Positions 23,931-33,509 of a DNA stretch of 64,000 nucleotides are shown piece after piece. Position numbers and translations under genes: made by a program. This DNA is from Geodermatophilus obscurus DSM 43160. GTDB taxonomy: Bacteria > Actinomycetota > Actinomycetes > Mycobacteriales > Geodermatophilaceae. The stretch is taken from positions 496,001 to 560,000 of the forward strand of contig NC_013757.1 of the NCBI RefSeq assembly GCF_000025345.1, written 5' to 3'. Below the pieces are notes generated by a model that was not told the origin of the DNA, did no database searches, and saw only the letters and a program-made list of their open reading frames with translations. Numbering within the stretch: position 1 is the first letter of the stretch; the number at the start of each line of letters is the position of its first letter.

Positions 23931-23992
23931 GGCGAGATCGCCGATCTCGCACGCTCCGGGACGCGCACCCGTGTGACATCACCGATCTCGCC
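23931..23992. repeat. Family 3 inverted repeat (copy 1)
   Basis: The arms of 22 bases start GGCGAGATCG and end CGATCTCGCC and are separated by 18 bases. Each arm also contains a shorter palindrome (GGCGAGATCGCCGATCTCGC in the left arm). The same 22-18-22 geometry with related arms occurs at 41839-41900. It lies between ffs and dnaX and could fold in RNA or bind a dimeric protein. Confidence 0.7.
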
Positions 23993-24047
23993 ACGAGCTG
24001 CGGCGGAGGTCGCCGTTCCCGTCCTCCCGTCCACGTAACCTCGTCGC

Positions 24048-26345
24048 GTGGCTCTGGCGCTCTACCGGAAGTACCGCCCGGCGACCTTCGCCGAGGTGGT
24101 CGGGCAGGAGCACGTGACGGCCCCGCTGGTCAACGCCGTCGACGGCGGGCGGATCAACCACGCCTACCTGTTCAGCGGCCCGCGCGGGTGCGGCAAGACC
24201 TCCTCGGCGCGCATCCTCGCCCGGTCGCTGAACTGCGAGCAGGGGCCGACGTCCACCCCGTGCGGCACCTGCGGCTCCTGCGTGGCCCTGGCGCCCGACG
24301 GTCCCGGCTCGCTCGACGTCATCGAGATCGACGCGGCCAGCCACGGTGGCGTCGACGACGCCCGCGACCTGCGCGAGCGGGCCTTCTTCGCGCCGGTGAA
24401 CAGCCGCTTCAAGGTCTACATCATCGACGAGGCGCACATGGTCACCACGCAGGGCTTCAACGCCCTGCTCAAGGTGGTCGAGGAGCCGCCGGAGTTCCTC
24501 GTCTTCGTCTTCGCGACCACCGAGCCGGACAAGGTGCTGTCCACCATCCGCTCGCGCACGCACCACTACCCGTTCCGGCTGGTGCCTCCCACGACGCTGC
24601 GCGGCCTGCTGGAGAAGACCTGCGCCGCCGAGGGCGTGCAGGTGGAGCCGACCGTCTTCCCGCTGGTCGTCCGCGCCGGTGGCGGCTCGGTCCGTGACTC
24701 GCTGTCGATCCTCGATCAGCTGCTGGCCGGCGCCGGCGAGGAGGGCGTCACCTACAAGAGCGCCGTCGGGCTGCTGGGCGTCACCGACGACGCGCTGCTC
24801 GACGAGACGATCGACGCCCTCGCCGCGCACGACGCGCCCGGCGTCTTCCGCGCCGTCGACCGGGTGGTGGAGGCCGGGCACGACCCGCGCCGGTTCGCCA
24901 CCGACCTGCTCGACCGGCTGCGGGACCTCATCCTGCTCGACGCGGTCCCGGACGCGGGGGGCAACGGCAACGGGCTGCTCGACTGCCCGCCCGACCGGCT
25001 GGACCTGATGAGCTCGCAGGCCTCGGCGCTGGGGTCGGCGACGCTGTCGCGGATGGCCGACACGGTGCACGCGGGCCTGACCGAGATGCGGGGGACGACG
25101 GGCCCGCGGCTGCTCCTCGAACTCGTGTGCGCGCGGATGCTGCTGCCCGGGACCGACGGCTCCGCGGCGGCCACCCTGCAGCGGCTGGAGCGCCTCGAGC
25201 GGCGGATGTCGATCGCCGGTGAGCACGCGGGCCGGCCGGTCGCCGAGCCCGCCGTCCTCGGCGCGCCGGTGCGCGAGTCGCGGCCGGAGCCGGCCGCCGC
25301 TCCGCCGCCAGCGGACCAGCCGGGTCGCCCGGTGCGCGAGTTCGTGCGCAGGTCGCAGGTGGCCGCGCAGGCGCCGAGCGTCCCGGCGGCACCCGCGCAG
25401 CCGGCGCCGCGGCCCGCCCCGGAGCCGCCGCGCGCCGCGCCGGAGCGGCCCGAGCCACCGCGCCCGGAGCCCGCGCGCGCCGAGCCGGTCGCGGCCCGCC
25501 CGCCGGCCGACGACGGCTGGCCGGAGACCACCCCGCCGGGGTCGGGTGCCCCGCCCCGCCCGCCGGCACCGGCCGCCACCCCGCCGACGCCGGCCGCCAC
25601 CCCGCCGGCCGCTGCGCCCGCCGCGGTCGGGGAGCCGCGCCGCGCCCCCGTCGCCGTGGGTGAGCCCGACATCCCGCTGCCGCCGGAGCCGACCGACGAC
25701 GAGGACTGGCCGCACCCCGCCCAGCCCGCCGCGGCCGCCGCTGCGGCGGCGCGGGTGGAGCAGCCCCGGCCGACGGCGTCGTCGGCGCCCCGGGCCGCGG
25801 CCGAGTCCTCGCCGGCCCCGCGCGGCAGCGAGCCGATGCCCGTGGTGACGGCCAACCCGCCGCAGCCGGACGCTGCGGACGGCGAGCTGGACGCCGGCGA
25901 CGTCCGCCGGGTGTGGCCGGAGCTGCTGGCCGTCGTCCGCCGGCACAAGCGGACCACCGAGGCGCTGCTGAAGTCCGCGCAGGTGCACGACGTGGCCGCG
26001 GGCACGCTGACCCTGTCGATGACCTCGCCTGCGCTGGCCAAGATGCTCGGCGACGACCTGAACAAGGACGTCGTCCGCACGGCGCTGCAGGAACTGCTCG
26101 GCGTGCGCTGGAAGGTGCAGGCCGTCGTCGACGCACCCGGCCGGCCCGCGCCCGGCCGCACCGTCTCGCCGGAGGCCGCGCGCGAGGCGGCGCACGCCGC
26201 GGAGGCCGCCGAGGCGAGCGAGCTCATGGCCGAGCGGGCGGCCGAGGGGGCGGGGAGCGATGGCCCGCACGAGCCGGCGGTCGACCCCGAGCAGGCGGCG
26301 CTGTCGCTGCTGCGCACCCACCTCGGCGCCCGCCCTCTCGATTGA
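24048..26345 (+). CDS. dnaX: DNA polymerase III subunit gamma/tau
   Basis: A 765-residue clamp-loader ATPase. Residues 1-370 form the AAA+ module: YRKYRPATFAEVVGQEHV, Walker A GPRGCGKT (44-51), zinc cysteines C63, C72, C75 and C78, Walker B IIDEAH (125-130) and the arginine-finger region STIRSRTHHYPF. A long Pro/Ala-rich linker (about 400-610) leads to a C-terminal tau domain (about 615-720) and an Ala/Glu tail. I see no A-rich slippery site for programmed frameshifting, so a single tau-like product is likely. GTG 24048 is used. A family 1 element starts at its stop codon. Confidence 0.96.
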   Translation: MALALYRKYRPATFAEVVGQEHVTAPLVNAVDGGRINHAYLFSGPRGCGKTSSARILARSLNCEQGPTSTPCGTCGSCVALAPDGPGSLDVIEIDAASHGGVDDARDLRERAFFAPVNSRFKVYIIDEAHMVTTQGFNALLKVVEEPPEFLVFVFATTEPDKVLSTIRSRTHHYPFRLVPPTTLRGLLEKTCAAEGVQVEPTVFPLVVRAGGGSVRDSLSILDQLLAGAGEEGVTYKSAVGLLGVTDDALLDETIDALAAHDAPGVFRAVDRVVEAGHDPRRFATDLLDRLRDLILLDAVPDAGGNGNGLLDCPPDRLDLMSSQASALGSATLSRMADTVHAGLTEMRGTTGPRLLLELVCARMLLPGTDGSAAATLQRLERLERRMSIAGEHAGRPVAEPAVLGAPVRESRPEPAAAPPPADQPGRPVREFVRRSQVAAQAPSVPAAPAQPAPRPAPEPPRAAPERPEPPRPEPARAEPVAARPPADDGWPETTPPGSGAPPRPPAPAATPPTPAATPPAAAPAAVGEPRRAPVAVGEPDIPLPPEPTDDEDWPHPAQPAAAAAAAARVEQPRPTASSAPRAAAESSPAPRGSEPMPVVTANPPQPDAADGELDAGDVRRVWPELLAVVRRHKRTTEALLKSAQVHDVAAGTLTLSMTSPALAKMLGDDLNKDVVRTALQELLGVRWKVQAVVDAPGRPAPGRTVSPEAAREAAHAAEAAEASELMAERAAEGAGSDGPHEPAVDPEQAALSLLRTHLGARPLD

Positions 26346-26402
26346 AGGACCCCGTCCTCCCCACCCTTCGCGAGCTCAGGGTGGGACCCGGGACGGGGCC
26401 GG
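26343..26402 (+). repeat. Family 1 palindromic element (copy g)
   Basis: TGAAGGACCCCGTCCTCCCC begins with the dnaX stop codon itself, followed by the core ACCCTTCGCGAGCTCAGGG and end GGACGGGGCC. It fills most of the gap between dnaX and the convergent SRPBCC gene. It is sense-oriented to dnaX. Confidence 0.85.
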
Positions 26403-26407
26403 GAGAA

Positions 26408-26890
26408 CTAGCGGGCGAGGACCTCGTCGAGGCGCTCGTAGCCCTCACGGACGCCGACCTCCATGCCACTGGCCACGAAGGCGTCCCGGCCGGCGAAGGA
26501 GTCGACCAGCGACGTCGAGGTGAGCCGCGTGCGCCCGTCGCCGAGGTCCTCGAGGACCAGCTTCTCCAGCGCGACGCCGTCCGGCTCGCCCTCGAAGGTG
26601 AAGGTCTGCACGATCAGCTCGTCGGGCCGCACCTCGTGGAAGCAGCCGCGGAACCCGTACTCCTCGCCGTCGCTGATCGTCACGAAGCGGTAGGAGCCGC
26701 CGGTGTGGCAGTCGAAGACGTCGACGCGGGTCTCGGTGTCCCGCGGGCCGACCCACTGGGCGAACAGCTCGGGGTCGGTGTGCGCGCGGAAGACCTTCGC
26801 GGGCGGCGCGTCGAACTCGCGGGTGATGCGGACCAGCGGGACCTCGGGGTCGACGTCGATGCGGGTCTCGTTGCGGTGCGTGGTGGTCAT
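26408..26890 (-). CDS. SRPBCC (AHSA1-type) domain protein
   Basis: A 160-residue START-like protein. REFDAPPAKVFRAHTDPELFAQWVGP is the conserved N-terminal helix, followed by GGSYRFVTISDG, a central EEYGFRGCFHEVRPDELIVQTFTFEG and the C-terminal long helix MEVGVREGYERLDEVLA. The fold binds hydrophobic ligands. Such genes are very often the second gene after an ArsR regulator, as here, where the ATG overlaps the regulator's stop. The ligand is unknown, and the pair is probably autoregulated through the operators at 27328-27388. Confidence 0.9.
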   Translation of the reverse strand: MTTTHRNETRIDVDPEVPLVRITREFDAPPAKVFRAHTDPELFAQWVGPRDTETRVDVFDCHTGGSYRFVTISDGEEYGFRGCFHEVRPDELIVQTFTFEGEPDGVALEKLVLEDLGDGRTRLTSTSLVDSFAGRDAFVASGMEVGVREGYERLDEVLAR

Positions 26891-27309
26891 GACCGGTTCC
26901 CTCCTGGGCGGGTGCATCGGTGGGGGGTGGGGGAGACGTCGGCGGGGTGGGTGGGGGAGACGTCGGTGGGGTGGGTGGGGGAGACGTCGTCCGGCATGGA
27001 CGCCAGGACGTCGTCGAGGCGGCGGTAGCGCTCCTCGGCCTGCCGCCGGTAGCGCTCGATCCACTTCGTCATGAGGTCGAGGACCTCGGCCTCGAGGTGC
27101 ACCGGACGCCGCTGGGCGTCACGGCTGCGGCTGACCAGGCCGGCGTCCTCCAGCACCCGCAGGTGCTTGGAGACGGCCTGGACGCTGACGTCGTAGGGCT
27201 CGGCGAGCTCGCCGACGGTGGCGTCGGTGACCGCCAGCCGGGCGACCATGTCGCGCCGGGTGGGGTCGGCCAGGGCCGCGAAGACCCGGGAGAGCGGATC
27301 GGCGGCCAT
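26887..27309 (-). CDS. ArsR-family transcriptional regulator
   Basis: This 140-residue winged-helix protein has [19 protein letters not shown] (6-24), then [34 protein letters not shown], the recognition helix and wing. There are no Cys metal ligands, so it is of the metal-independent class. ATG 27309 follows GGAGGGAGGACTCCCG-like purines. The tail after residue 110 is unusual: it contains three copies of the octad VSPTHP(T/A)D encoded by a 24-bp tandem repeat. It probably represses its own operon by binding the CAACC-N4-GGTTG sites upstream. Confidence 0.9.
   Translation of the reverse strand: MAADPLSRVFAALADPTRRDMVARLAVTDATVGELAEPYDVSVQAVSKHLRVLEDAGLVSRSRDAQRRPVHLEAEVLDLMTKWIERYRRQAEERYRRLDDVLASMPDDVSPTHPTDVSPTHPADVSPTPHRCTRPGGNRS
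26921..26992. repeat. Three tandem 24-bp repeats in the arsR 3' end
   Basis: The unit GTGGGTGGGGGAGACGTCGG is repeated about three times with few changes and keeps the reading frame, giving the VSPTHP(T/A)D octads at the C-terminus of the ArsR protein. The last unit is shortened. The copy number may vary between strains by slippage. Confidence 0.85.
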
Positions 27310-27327
27310 CGGGAGTCCTCCCTTCCT

Positions 27328-27388
27328 CAACCGTTCGGTTGGAGAAAGCGTGGACCTGTGCGTGACCGTTGTCAACCACCTGGTTGAC
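27328..27388. promoter_or_regulatory. Paired CAACC-N4-GGTTG operators upstream of arsR
   Basis: CAACCGTTCGGTTG lies at 27328-27341, and GTCAACCACCTGGTTGAC lies at 27371-27388. Both are perfect dyads around CAACC-N4-GGTTG, with centres 45 bp apart, about four helical turns. They lie in the divergent region between arsR and ybaB, so they may affect both promoters. Confidence 0.75.
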
Positions 27389-27436
27389 GATGCCGAGGTC
27401 CCCGCACGTGTCGGTCCCTCGGCCTACTCTCGGGTC

Positions 27437-27772
27437 ATGTTCCCCGGAGGCCAGCCCGACATGGCACGCCTGCTCGAGCAGGCGCAGCAGATGCAGCAGC
27501 AGCTGGCTGCCGCGCAGGAGCAGCTGGCGCAGGAGGAGGTCACCGGCACGGCCGGCGGCAACCTGGTCAGCGTGACGATGACCGGGCAGGGCGAGGTCAC
27601 CGCGGTGACGATCGCGCCGGCGGCCGTCGACCCGGACGACGTCGAGAGCCTGCAGGACCTCATCGTCGCGGCCTTCCGCGACGCCTCCCGCGCTGTCAAC
27701 GAACTCACCGCCAGTCGCATGGGGCCGCTCGCCGGCGGCCTCGGCGGCGGCCTGGGGCTGCCCGGCCTGTAG
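27437..27772 (+). CDS. ybaB: YbaB/EbfC nucleoid-associated protein
   Basis: This 111-residue DNA-binding protein forms tweezer-like dimers. It has [22 protein letters not shown] (coiled N-terminal helix), [26 protein letters not shown] and the C-terminal helix [20 protein letters not shown], followed by a glycine-rich tail. It sits directly upstream of recR, the conserved dnaX-ybaB-recR order, here interrupted by the ArsR/SRPBCC pair inserted on the other strand. The ATG at 27437 is close to the arsR operators. Confidence 0.92.
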   Translation: MFPGGQPDMARLLEQAQQMQQQLAAAQEQLAQEEVTGTAGGNLVSVTMTGQGEVTAVTIAPAAVDPDDVESLQDLIVAAFRDASRAVNELTASRMGPLAGGLGGGLGLPGL

Positions 27773-27807
27773 AGGCCGCGGCGCCCCTCCACGACGAGAG
27801 GAACACC

Positions 27808-28407
27808 GTGTACGAGGGGGCCGTCCAGGACCTCATCGACGAGCTCGGCCGGCTGCCCGGCGTCGGGCCGAAGAGCGCCCAGCGCATCGCCTTCCACCTG
27901 CTGGCGGCGGAGTCCGCGGACGTCGGCCGGCTGGTCGCGGCGCTGCAGCGCGTGCAGGCCGAGGTCCGCTTCTGCAGCACCTGCTACAACGTCGCCGAGG
28001 GCGAGCAGTGCCGTATCTGCCGCGACCCGCGGCGGGCCGACGACGTCATCTGCGTCGTCGAGGAGCCCAAGGACGTCGTCGCGATCGAGCGCACCCGCGA
28101 GTTCCGCGGCCGCTACCACGTGCTCGGCGGCGCGATCAGCCCGATCGAGGGCGTCGGCCCCGACGACCTGCGGGTCAAGGAGCTGATGACCCGGCTGATG
28201 AGCGGTGCGGTCACCGAACTGATCATCGCCACCGACCCCAACCTCGAGGGCGAGGCCACCGCGGCCTACCTGGCGCGGCTGGTCGGCCCGCTCGGGCTGG
28301 CCGTCTCCCGGCTGGCCAGCGGACTCCCGGTGGGCGGCGACCTAGAGTACGCCGACGAGGTCACGCTGGGCCGGGCGTTCGAGGGCCGCCGCCGCATCGA
28401 CGCCTGA
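27808..28407 (+). CDS. recR: Recombination protein RecR
   Basis: A 199-residue protein of RecFOR-dependent gap repair that loads RecA with RecF and RecO. A helix-hairpin-helix ([20 protein letters not shown], 13-32) is followed by the C4 zinc finger (C56, C59, C68, C71) and a Toprim domain (about 80-175) with [13 protein letters not shown] and [14 protein letters not shown]. The C-terminal helix-strand contains [25 protein letters not shown] 27808 follows ACGAGAGGAACACC. It is 35 bp after ybaB and co-transcribed. Confidence 0.96.
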   Translation: MYEGAVQDLIDELGRLPGVGPKSAQRIAFHLLAAESADVGRLVAALQRVQAEVRFCSTCYNVAEGEQCRICRDPRRADDVICVVEEPKDVVAIERTREFRGRYHVLGGAISPIEGVGPDDLRVKELMTRLMSGAVTELIIATDPNLEGEATAAYLARLVGPLGLAVSRLASGLPVGGDLEYADEVTLGRAFEGRRRIDA

Positions 28408-28427
28408 GCAAGGCCCCCTGCCCCTGC

Positions 28428-28450
28428 TGACCTGGGCCGATACCAGGTCA
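28428..28450. promoter_or_regulatory. Perfect 8-bp dyad between recR and the peptide transporter operon
   Basis: TGACCTGG, seven bases, CCAGGTCA. It has operator-like symmetry and no T-run. It could be a regulator site for the ABC operon that starts at 28598 or a weak terminator for recR. Confidence 0.4.
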
Positions 28451-28597
28451 CAGGATGGTGTCGATGAGGCTTCCCGGCTCACCGGGGCGCGGACGTCCGC
28501 CTAGGGTCCGACGCACGTCCGTGAGGGCTTGCACCCTCCGGCCGCGAAGTCGGGAACTCATCCGGCCCACAGGGGCCCAGAAGGCAGGTCTTCCGCG

Positions 28598-30307
28598 ATG
28601 CAGCGTCGTCCCCAACGCGCGCTCGCCGCCTCGGCGGCCGCGCTCACCGCAGTCACCCTGGCTGCCTGTGCCTCGAGCGACCGGGACACCGGTGGTGGCG
28701 GGGAGGGCGGTGGTGAGGCCCGGTCCGGCGGCACCATGGTCTTCGGCGCCACCGGCGACCCCGCGATGCTCGACCCGGCGTTCGGCAGCGACGGCGAGAC
28801 CTTCCGCGTCTCCCGCCAGGTCTTCGAGGGCCTGCTCGGCAACGAGCTCGGTGGCACCGACCCCGTCCCCGAGCTGGCCGAGGACTGGGAGGTCAGCGAG
28901 GACGGGCTGGAGTACACCTTCAACCTGCAGCAGGGCGTCCAGTTCCACGACGGCACAAACTTCAACGCCGAGGCGGTCTGCTTCAACTTCGACCGCTGGT
29001 ACAACTTCGAGGGCCTGGCCACCAGCCCGAGCGCCTCGTACTACTACCAGGCGGTCTTCGGCGGCTTCGCCAGCACGCCGGACACCCCGAGCATCTACGA
29101 GAGCTGCGAGGCGACCGACGAGAACACCGCGGTCATCCGGCTCACCCAGGTCACCTCGAAGTTCCCCGCCGCGCTGGCGCTGCCGGCGTTCTCCATCCAG
29201 AGCCCGACGGCCCTGCAGGAGTACGACGCCGACAACCTGTCCGGTGCCGAGGACGCGCTGGCCTACCCCGAGTACGCCCTGGAGCACCCGACCGGCACCG
29301 GGCCCTTCCGGTTCGAGAGCTGGGACCGCGGCAACGGTCAGGTCACCCTGGTCCGCAACGAGGACTACTGGGGCGAGCCGGCGCTGCTCGACGAGCTCAT
29401 CATCCGCACCATCCCGGACGGCAACACCCGCCGCCAGGAGCTGCAGGCCGGCTCGATCGACGGCTACGACTTCGTGGCGCCGGCGGACTACCAGTCGCTG
29501 CAGGACGAGGGTCACCAGGTCCTGGTCCGCGACCCGTTCAACATCCTCTACCTGGGCTTCAACGGCGGGAACGTCCCCGGCACCAGCGCCAACCCGGCGC
29601 TGCAGGACCCGCGGGTGCGGCAGGCCATCGCGCACGCGATCGATCGCGACACGATCGTCAGCTCGCTGCTCCCCGAGGGCGCCGAGGCGGCCATCGAGTT
29701 CATGCCGCCGACGGTCGACGGCTACGCCGAGGACGTCACGACCTACGACCACGACCCGAACCGGGCGCGGCAGCTGCTGCAGGAGGCCGGGGCCGAGGGC
29801 ACGACGCTGCGGTTCTACTACCCGACCGAGGTCAGCCGCCCCTACCTGCCGGACCCGGCCGCGATGTTCCAGGTCATCAGCCAGGACCTGACCGACGCCG
29901 GCTTCACCATCGAGCCGGTCGCGCTGCCGTGGAACCCGGACTACCTGAACGCCGTCCAGTCCGGTCAGGCTGACATCCACCTGCTCGGGTGGACCGGTGA
30001 CTACAACGACGCCTACAACTTCATCGGCACCTTCTTCGCCGAGGCGTCGAACAACCAGGCGTCGGCGGAGTTCGGTGCGTTCAGCGCGCCGGAGATCTTC
30101 CAGGCGCTCGCCCGTGCCGACCAGGAGCCGGACCCGGCCGCCCGTACCGCGCTCTACCAGGAGGCGAACCGGCTGATCATGGACTACCTGCCCGGTGTCC
30201 CGATCTCCCACTCGCCGCCGGCTCTGGTCGTCGCGGAGAACGTCACGGGTCTGGAGCCCAGCCCGCTGACCGCCGAGGTCTTCTCCACGGTCTCCATCAG
30301 CGAGTGA
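28598..30307 (+). CDS. Peptide/dipeptide-type ABC transporter substrate-binding lipoprotein (SBP family 5)
   Basis: A 569-residue lipoprotein. The signal peptide ends in the lipobox TLAAC (C24), followed by a Gly-rich linker. The family 5 domain has GTMVFGATGDPAMLDPAF, FEGLLGNELGGTDPVPELAEDW, YTFNLQQGVQFHDG, GTGPFRFESWDRGNGQVTLVRNEDYWG and DPRVRQAIAHAIDRD. It captures peptides or similar solutes outside the cell and delivers them to the permeases encoded next. The length is typical. A 16-bp perfect hairpin follows and probably sets a higher mRNA level for this first gene. Confidence 0.93.
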   Translation: MQRRPQRALAASAAALTAVTLAACASSDRDTGGGGEGGGEARSGGTMVFGATGDPAMLDPAFGSDGETFRVSRQVFEGLLGNELGGTDPVPELAEDWEVSEDGLEYTFNLQQGVQFHDGTNFNAEAVCFNFDRWYNFEGLATSPSASYYYQAVFGGFASTPDTPSIYESCEATDENTAVIRLTQVTSKFPAALALPAFSIQSPTALQEYDADNLSGAEDALAYPEYALEHPTGTGPFRFESWDRGNGQVTLVRNEDYWGEPALLDELIIRTIPDGNTRRQELQAGSIDGYDFVAPADYQSLQDEGHQVLVRDPFNILYLGFNGGNVPGTSANPALQDPRVRQAIAHAIDRDTIVSSLLPEGAEAAIEFMPPTVDGYAEDVTTYDHDPNRARQLLQEAGAEGTTLRFYYPTEVSRPYLPDPAAMFQVISQDLTDAGFTIEPVALPWNPDYLNAVQSGQADIHLLGWTGDYNDAYNFIGTFFAEASNNQASAEFGAFSAPEIFQALARADQEPDPAARTALYQEANRLIMDYLPGVPISHSPPALVVAENVTGLEPSPLTAEVFSTVSISE

Positions 30308-30316
30308 CCCTGCGCC

Positions 30317-30354
30317 CGTCCCCGCCGGCGGCCTCCGGGCCGCCGGCGGGGACG
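30317..30354 (+). terminator. 16-bp perfect hairpin between binding-protein and permease genes
   Basis: CGTCCCCGCCGGCGGC, loop CTCCGG, then the exact reverse complement. There is no T-run. In binding-protein operons such a structure usually stabilises the upstream mRNA or partly terminates transcription so that the binding protein is made in excess. Confidence 0.7.
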
Positions 30355-30399
30355 GTGTCGTGACCGGCCCCTGCCCGAGGGAAGGACGACCCGCACGCC

Positions 30400-31404
30400 G
30401 TGCTCCGCTTCATCGTCCGACGGCTCCTGCAGCTCGTCCCGATCCTGCTGGGCCTGTCGGTCCTGCTCTTCGCCTGGCTGCGCGCCCTGCCCGGCGGCCC
30501 GGCCCAGGCCGCCCTCGGCGAGCGGGCGACGCCCGAGGCCATCGCCCGCTACAACGAGCTCTTCGGCCTCGACCAGCCGCTCTGGGTCCAGTACCTGCGC
30601 TTTCTGGGGCGCGCCGTCCAGCTCGACTTCGGGACGTCGGCCCGCACCGGCCGCACGGTGACCACCGAGTTCCTCGAGCGGATGCCGGGCACCGTCGAGC
30701 TGACGCTGTTCGCCATGGTCTTCGCCATCGGCGTCGGCATCCCGCTGGGCTACCTGGCCGCCCGTCGGCACGGCAGCTGGCTGGACTCCAGCGCCGTCAT
30801 CGGCTCGCTGCTCGGCGTGGCGATCCCGGTCTTCTTCCTCGCCTACCTGCTCCGGCTGCTGTTCGCCGTGGAGCTCGGCTGGCTGCCCGGTTCGGGCCGC
30901 CAGGAGGTGCGCATCGACGCCACCCACATCACGAACTTCTACGTCCTCGACGGCCTGCTGACCCGCGAGTGGGACGCCGCCTGGGACGCCCTGCTGCACC
31001 TGGTCCTGCCGGGCGTCGCGCTGGGCACCATCCCGCTGGCCATCATCGTGCGGATCACCCGCGCCTCGGTGCTCGACGTCGTCAACGAGGACTACGTCCG
31101 GACGGCGAACGCCAAGGGCCTCTCGGCCGACACCGTGCGCCGGCGGCACGTCATCCGCAACGCCCTGCTCCCGGTGTCCACGACGATCGGCCTGCAGACC
31201 GGCCTGCTGCTGTCCGGCGCGGTGCTCACCGAGACGGTCTTCGCCTTCGGGGGAGTCGGGTCGGCGATCTACGACGCGATCTTCACCCGCGACTTCGCCG
31301 TCCTGCAGGGCTTCATCCTCATGCTGGCGGTGGTCTACGTCCTGGTGAACCTGCTGGTCGACATCTCCTACGGCCTGCTCGACCCGAGGGTGCGCGTCCG
31401 ATGA
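30400..31404 (+). CDS. ABC transporter permease (DppB/OppB-like)
   Basis: A 334-residue membrane protein with six predicted helices. The N-terminal VLRFIVRRLLQLVPILLGLSVLLF and the short GGPAQAALGERAT segment are typical of DppB. The EAA loop reads DYVRTANAKGLSADTVRRRHVIRNALLPV, which contacts the ATPases. The C-terminal helix precedes YGLLDPRVRVR. It forms the channel with the next gene's product. GTG 30400 follows GGGAAGGACG. Confidence 0.93.
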   Translation: MLRFIVRRLLQLVPILLGLSVLLFAWLRALPGGPAQAALGERATPEAIARYNELFGLDQPLWVQYLRFLGRAVQLDFGTSARTGRTVTTEFLERMPGTVELTLFAMVFAIGVGIPLGYLAARRHGSWLDSSAVIGSLLGVAIPVFFLAYLLRLLFAVELGWLPGSGRQEVRIDATHITNFYVLDGLLTREWDAAWDALLHLVLPGVALGTIPLAIIVRITRASVLDVVNEDYVRTANAKGLSADTVRRRHVIRNALLPVSTTIGLQTGLLLSGAVLTETVFAFGGVGSAIYDAIFTRDFAVLQGFILMLAVVYVLVNLLVDISYGLLDPRVRVR

Positions 31405-31432
31405 GCTCGCGAATCGGACGGGGGCAGGGCCG

Positions 31433-32374
31433 ATGACGGCGCTGGGGGACGTGCGACGGCAGCGGATCGACGAGCTCGCCGCCCGAGCCGGGCAGGTGCC
31501 CGAGGGCGAGGGCGGGGTGTCGCTCGTCAGGAGCGCCTTCCGCCGGCTGCGGCGCAACCCGGTGGCGATCCTGGGCGCGGTCATCGTCGTGGTGTTCCTG
31601 TTCGTCGCCGCGTTCGCCCCGTGGCTGGCCCCGCGCGACCCGCTGGCGCAGACGCTGCTGAGCGAGGTCCGCCCCGGGTTCATCCCCGGTGCCCAGGAGG
31701 GCTTCCCGCTCGGCGCCGACCAGCTCGGCCGCGACCTGCTCTCCCGGCTGGTCTACGGCTCGCGGCAGTCGCTGCTCATCGGCGTGGTGTCGACGGTCCT
31801 CGGCGCGGTCGTCGGGATGGTCCTGGGCGTGCTGGCCGGCGCCTTCGGCGGCTGGGTCGACACCGTGGTCATGCGGTTCATCGACATCGTCCTGTCGATC
31901 CCCAGCCTGCTGATGGCGATCAGCATCTCGGTGCTGCTGGGCCAGAACCAGTACGCCCTGATGATCGCCATCGCGGTCACCCAGGTGCCGGTCTTCGCCC
32001 GGCTGCTGCGCGGCTCGATGCTGGCCCAGCGCGGGAGCGACTACGTGCTCGCGGCGCGGGCCCTGGGCGTCAAGCGCGGCCGGATCGTGTTCGGCCACGT
32101 GCTGCCGAACTCGCTGTCACCGGTGATCGTGCAGGGCACGCTGTCCCTGGCGACGGCGATCATCGAGGCGGCCGCGCTCTCCTTCCTCGGCCTCGGCGAC
32201 CCGGACATCGCCCGGCCGGAGTGGGGCGCGATGCTGTCCACCGCACAGGACTTCCTGTCGATCCGACCGGGCCTGGCGGTGTGGCCGGCGGTGTGCATCA
32301 TCGTGGTCGCGCTGGGCTTCACCCTGCTCGGGGAGTCGCTGCGGGAGGCCCTCGACCCGAAGTTCCGCCGATGA
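31433..32374 (+). CDS. ABC transporter permease (DppC/OppC-like)
   Basis: A 313-residue permease. A charged N-terminal cytoplasmic stretch is followed by SAFRRLRRNPVAILGAVIVVVFLFVAAFAPWL and PLGADQLGRDLLSRLVYGSRQSL, standard for DppC. The EAA loop is DYVLAARALGVKRGRIVFGHVLPNSLSPVIV. The end GFTLLGESLREALDPKFRR is canonical. It pairs with the DppB-like protein. It starts at ATG 31433 after GGGGGCAGGGCCG. Confidence 0.93.
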   Translation: MTALGDVRRQRIDELAARAGQVPEGEGGVSLVRSAFRRLRRNPVAILGAVIVVVFLFVAAFAPWLAPRDPLAQTLLSEVRPGFIPGAQEGFPLGADQLGRDLLSRLVYGSRQSLLIGVVSTVLGAVVGMVLGVLAGAFGGWVDTVVMRFIDIVLSIPSLLMAISISVLLGQNQYALMIAIAVTQVPVFARLLRGSMLAQRGSDYVLAARALGVKRGRIVFGHVLPNSLSPVIVQGTLSLATAIIEAAALSFLGLGDPDIARPEWGAMLSTAQDFLSIRPGLAVWPAVCIIVVALGFTLLGESLREALDPKFRR

Positions 32375-32435
32375 CGACGCCCGAGCGAGGAGCGGAACGA
32401 GCGCGGAGTCGAGCAGAGGGCAGGGAGGTGGACGG

Positions 32436-33505
<1,070 letters not shown>

Positions 33506-33509
<4 letters not shown>

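Noticed and set aside
24048-26345. Programmed frameshift in dnaX giving a gamma product
   Set aside because: No A-rich slippery heptamer followed by a stem was found at the expected position after the AAA+ module.
26921-26992. CRISPR-like or satellite array
   Set aside because: Only three contiguous 24-bp units, no spacers, and in frame within arsR.
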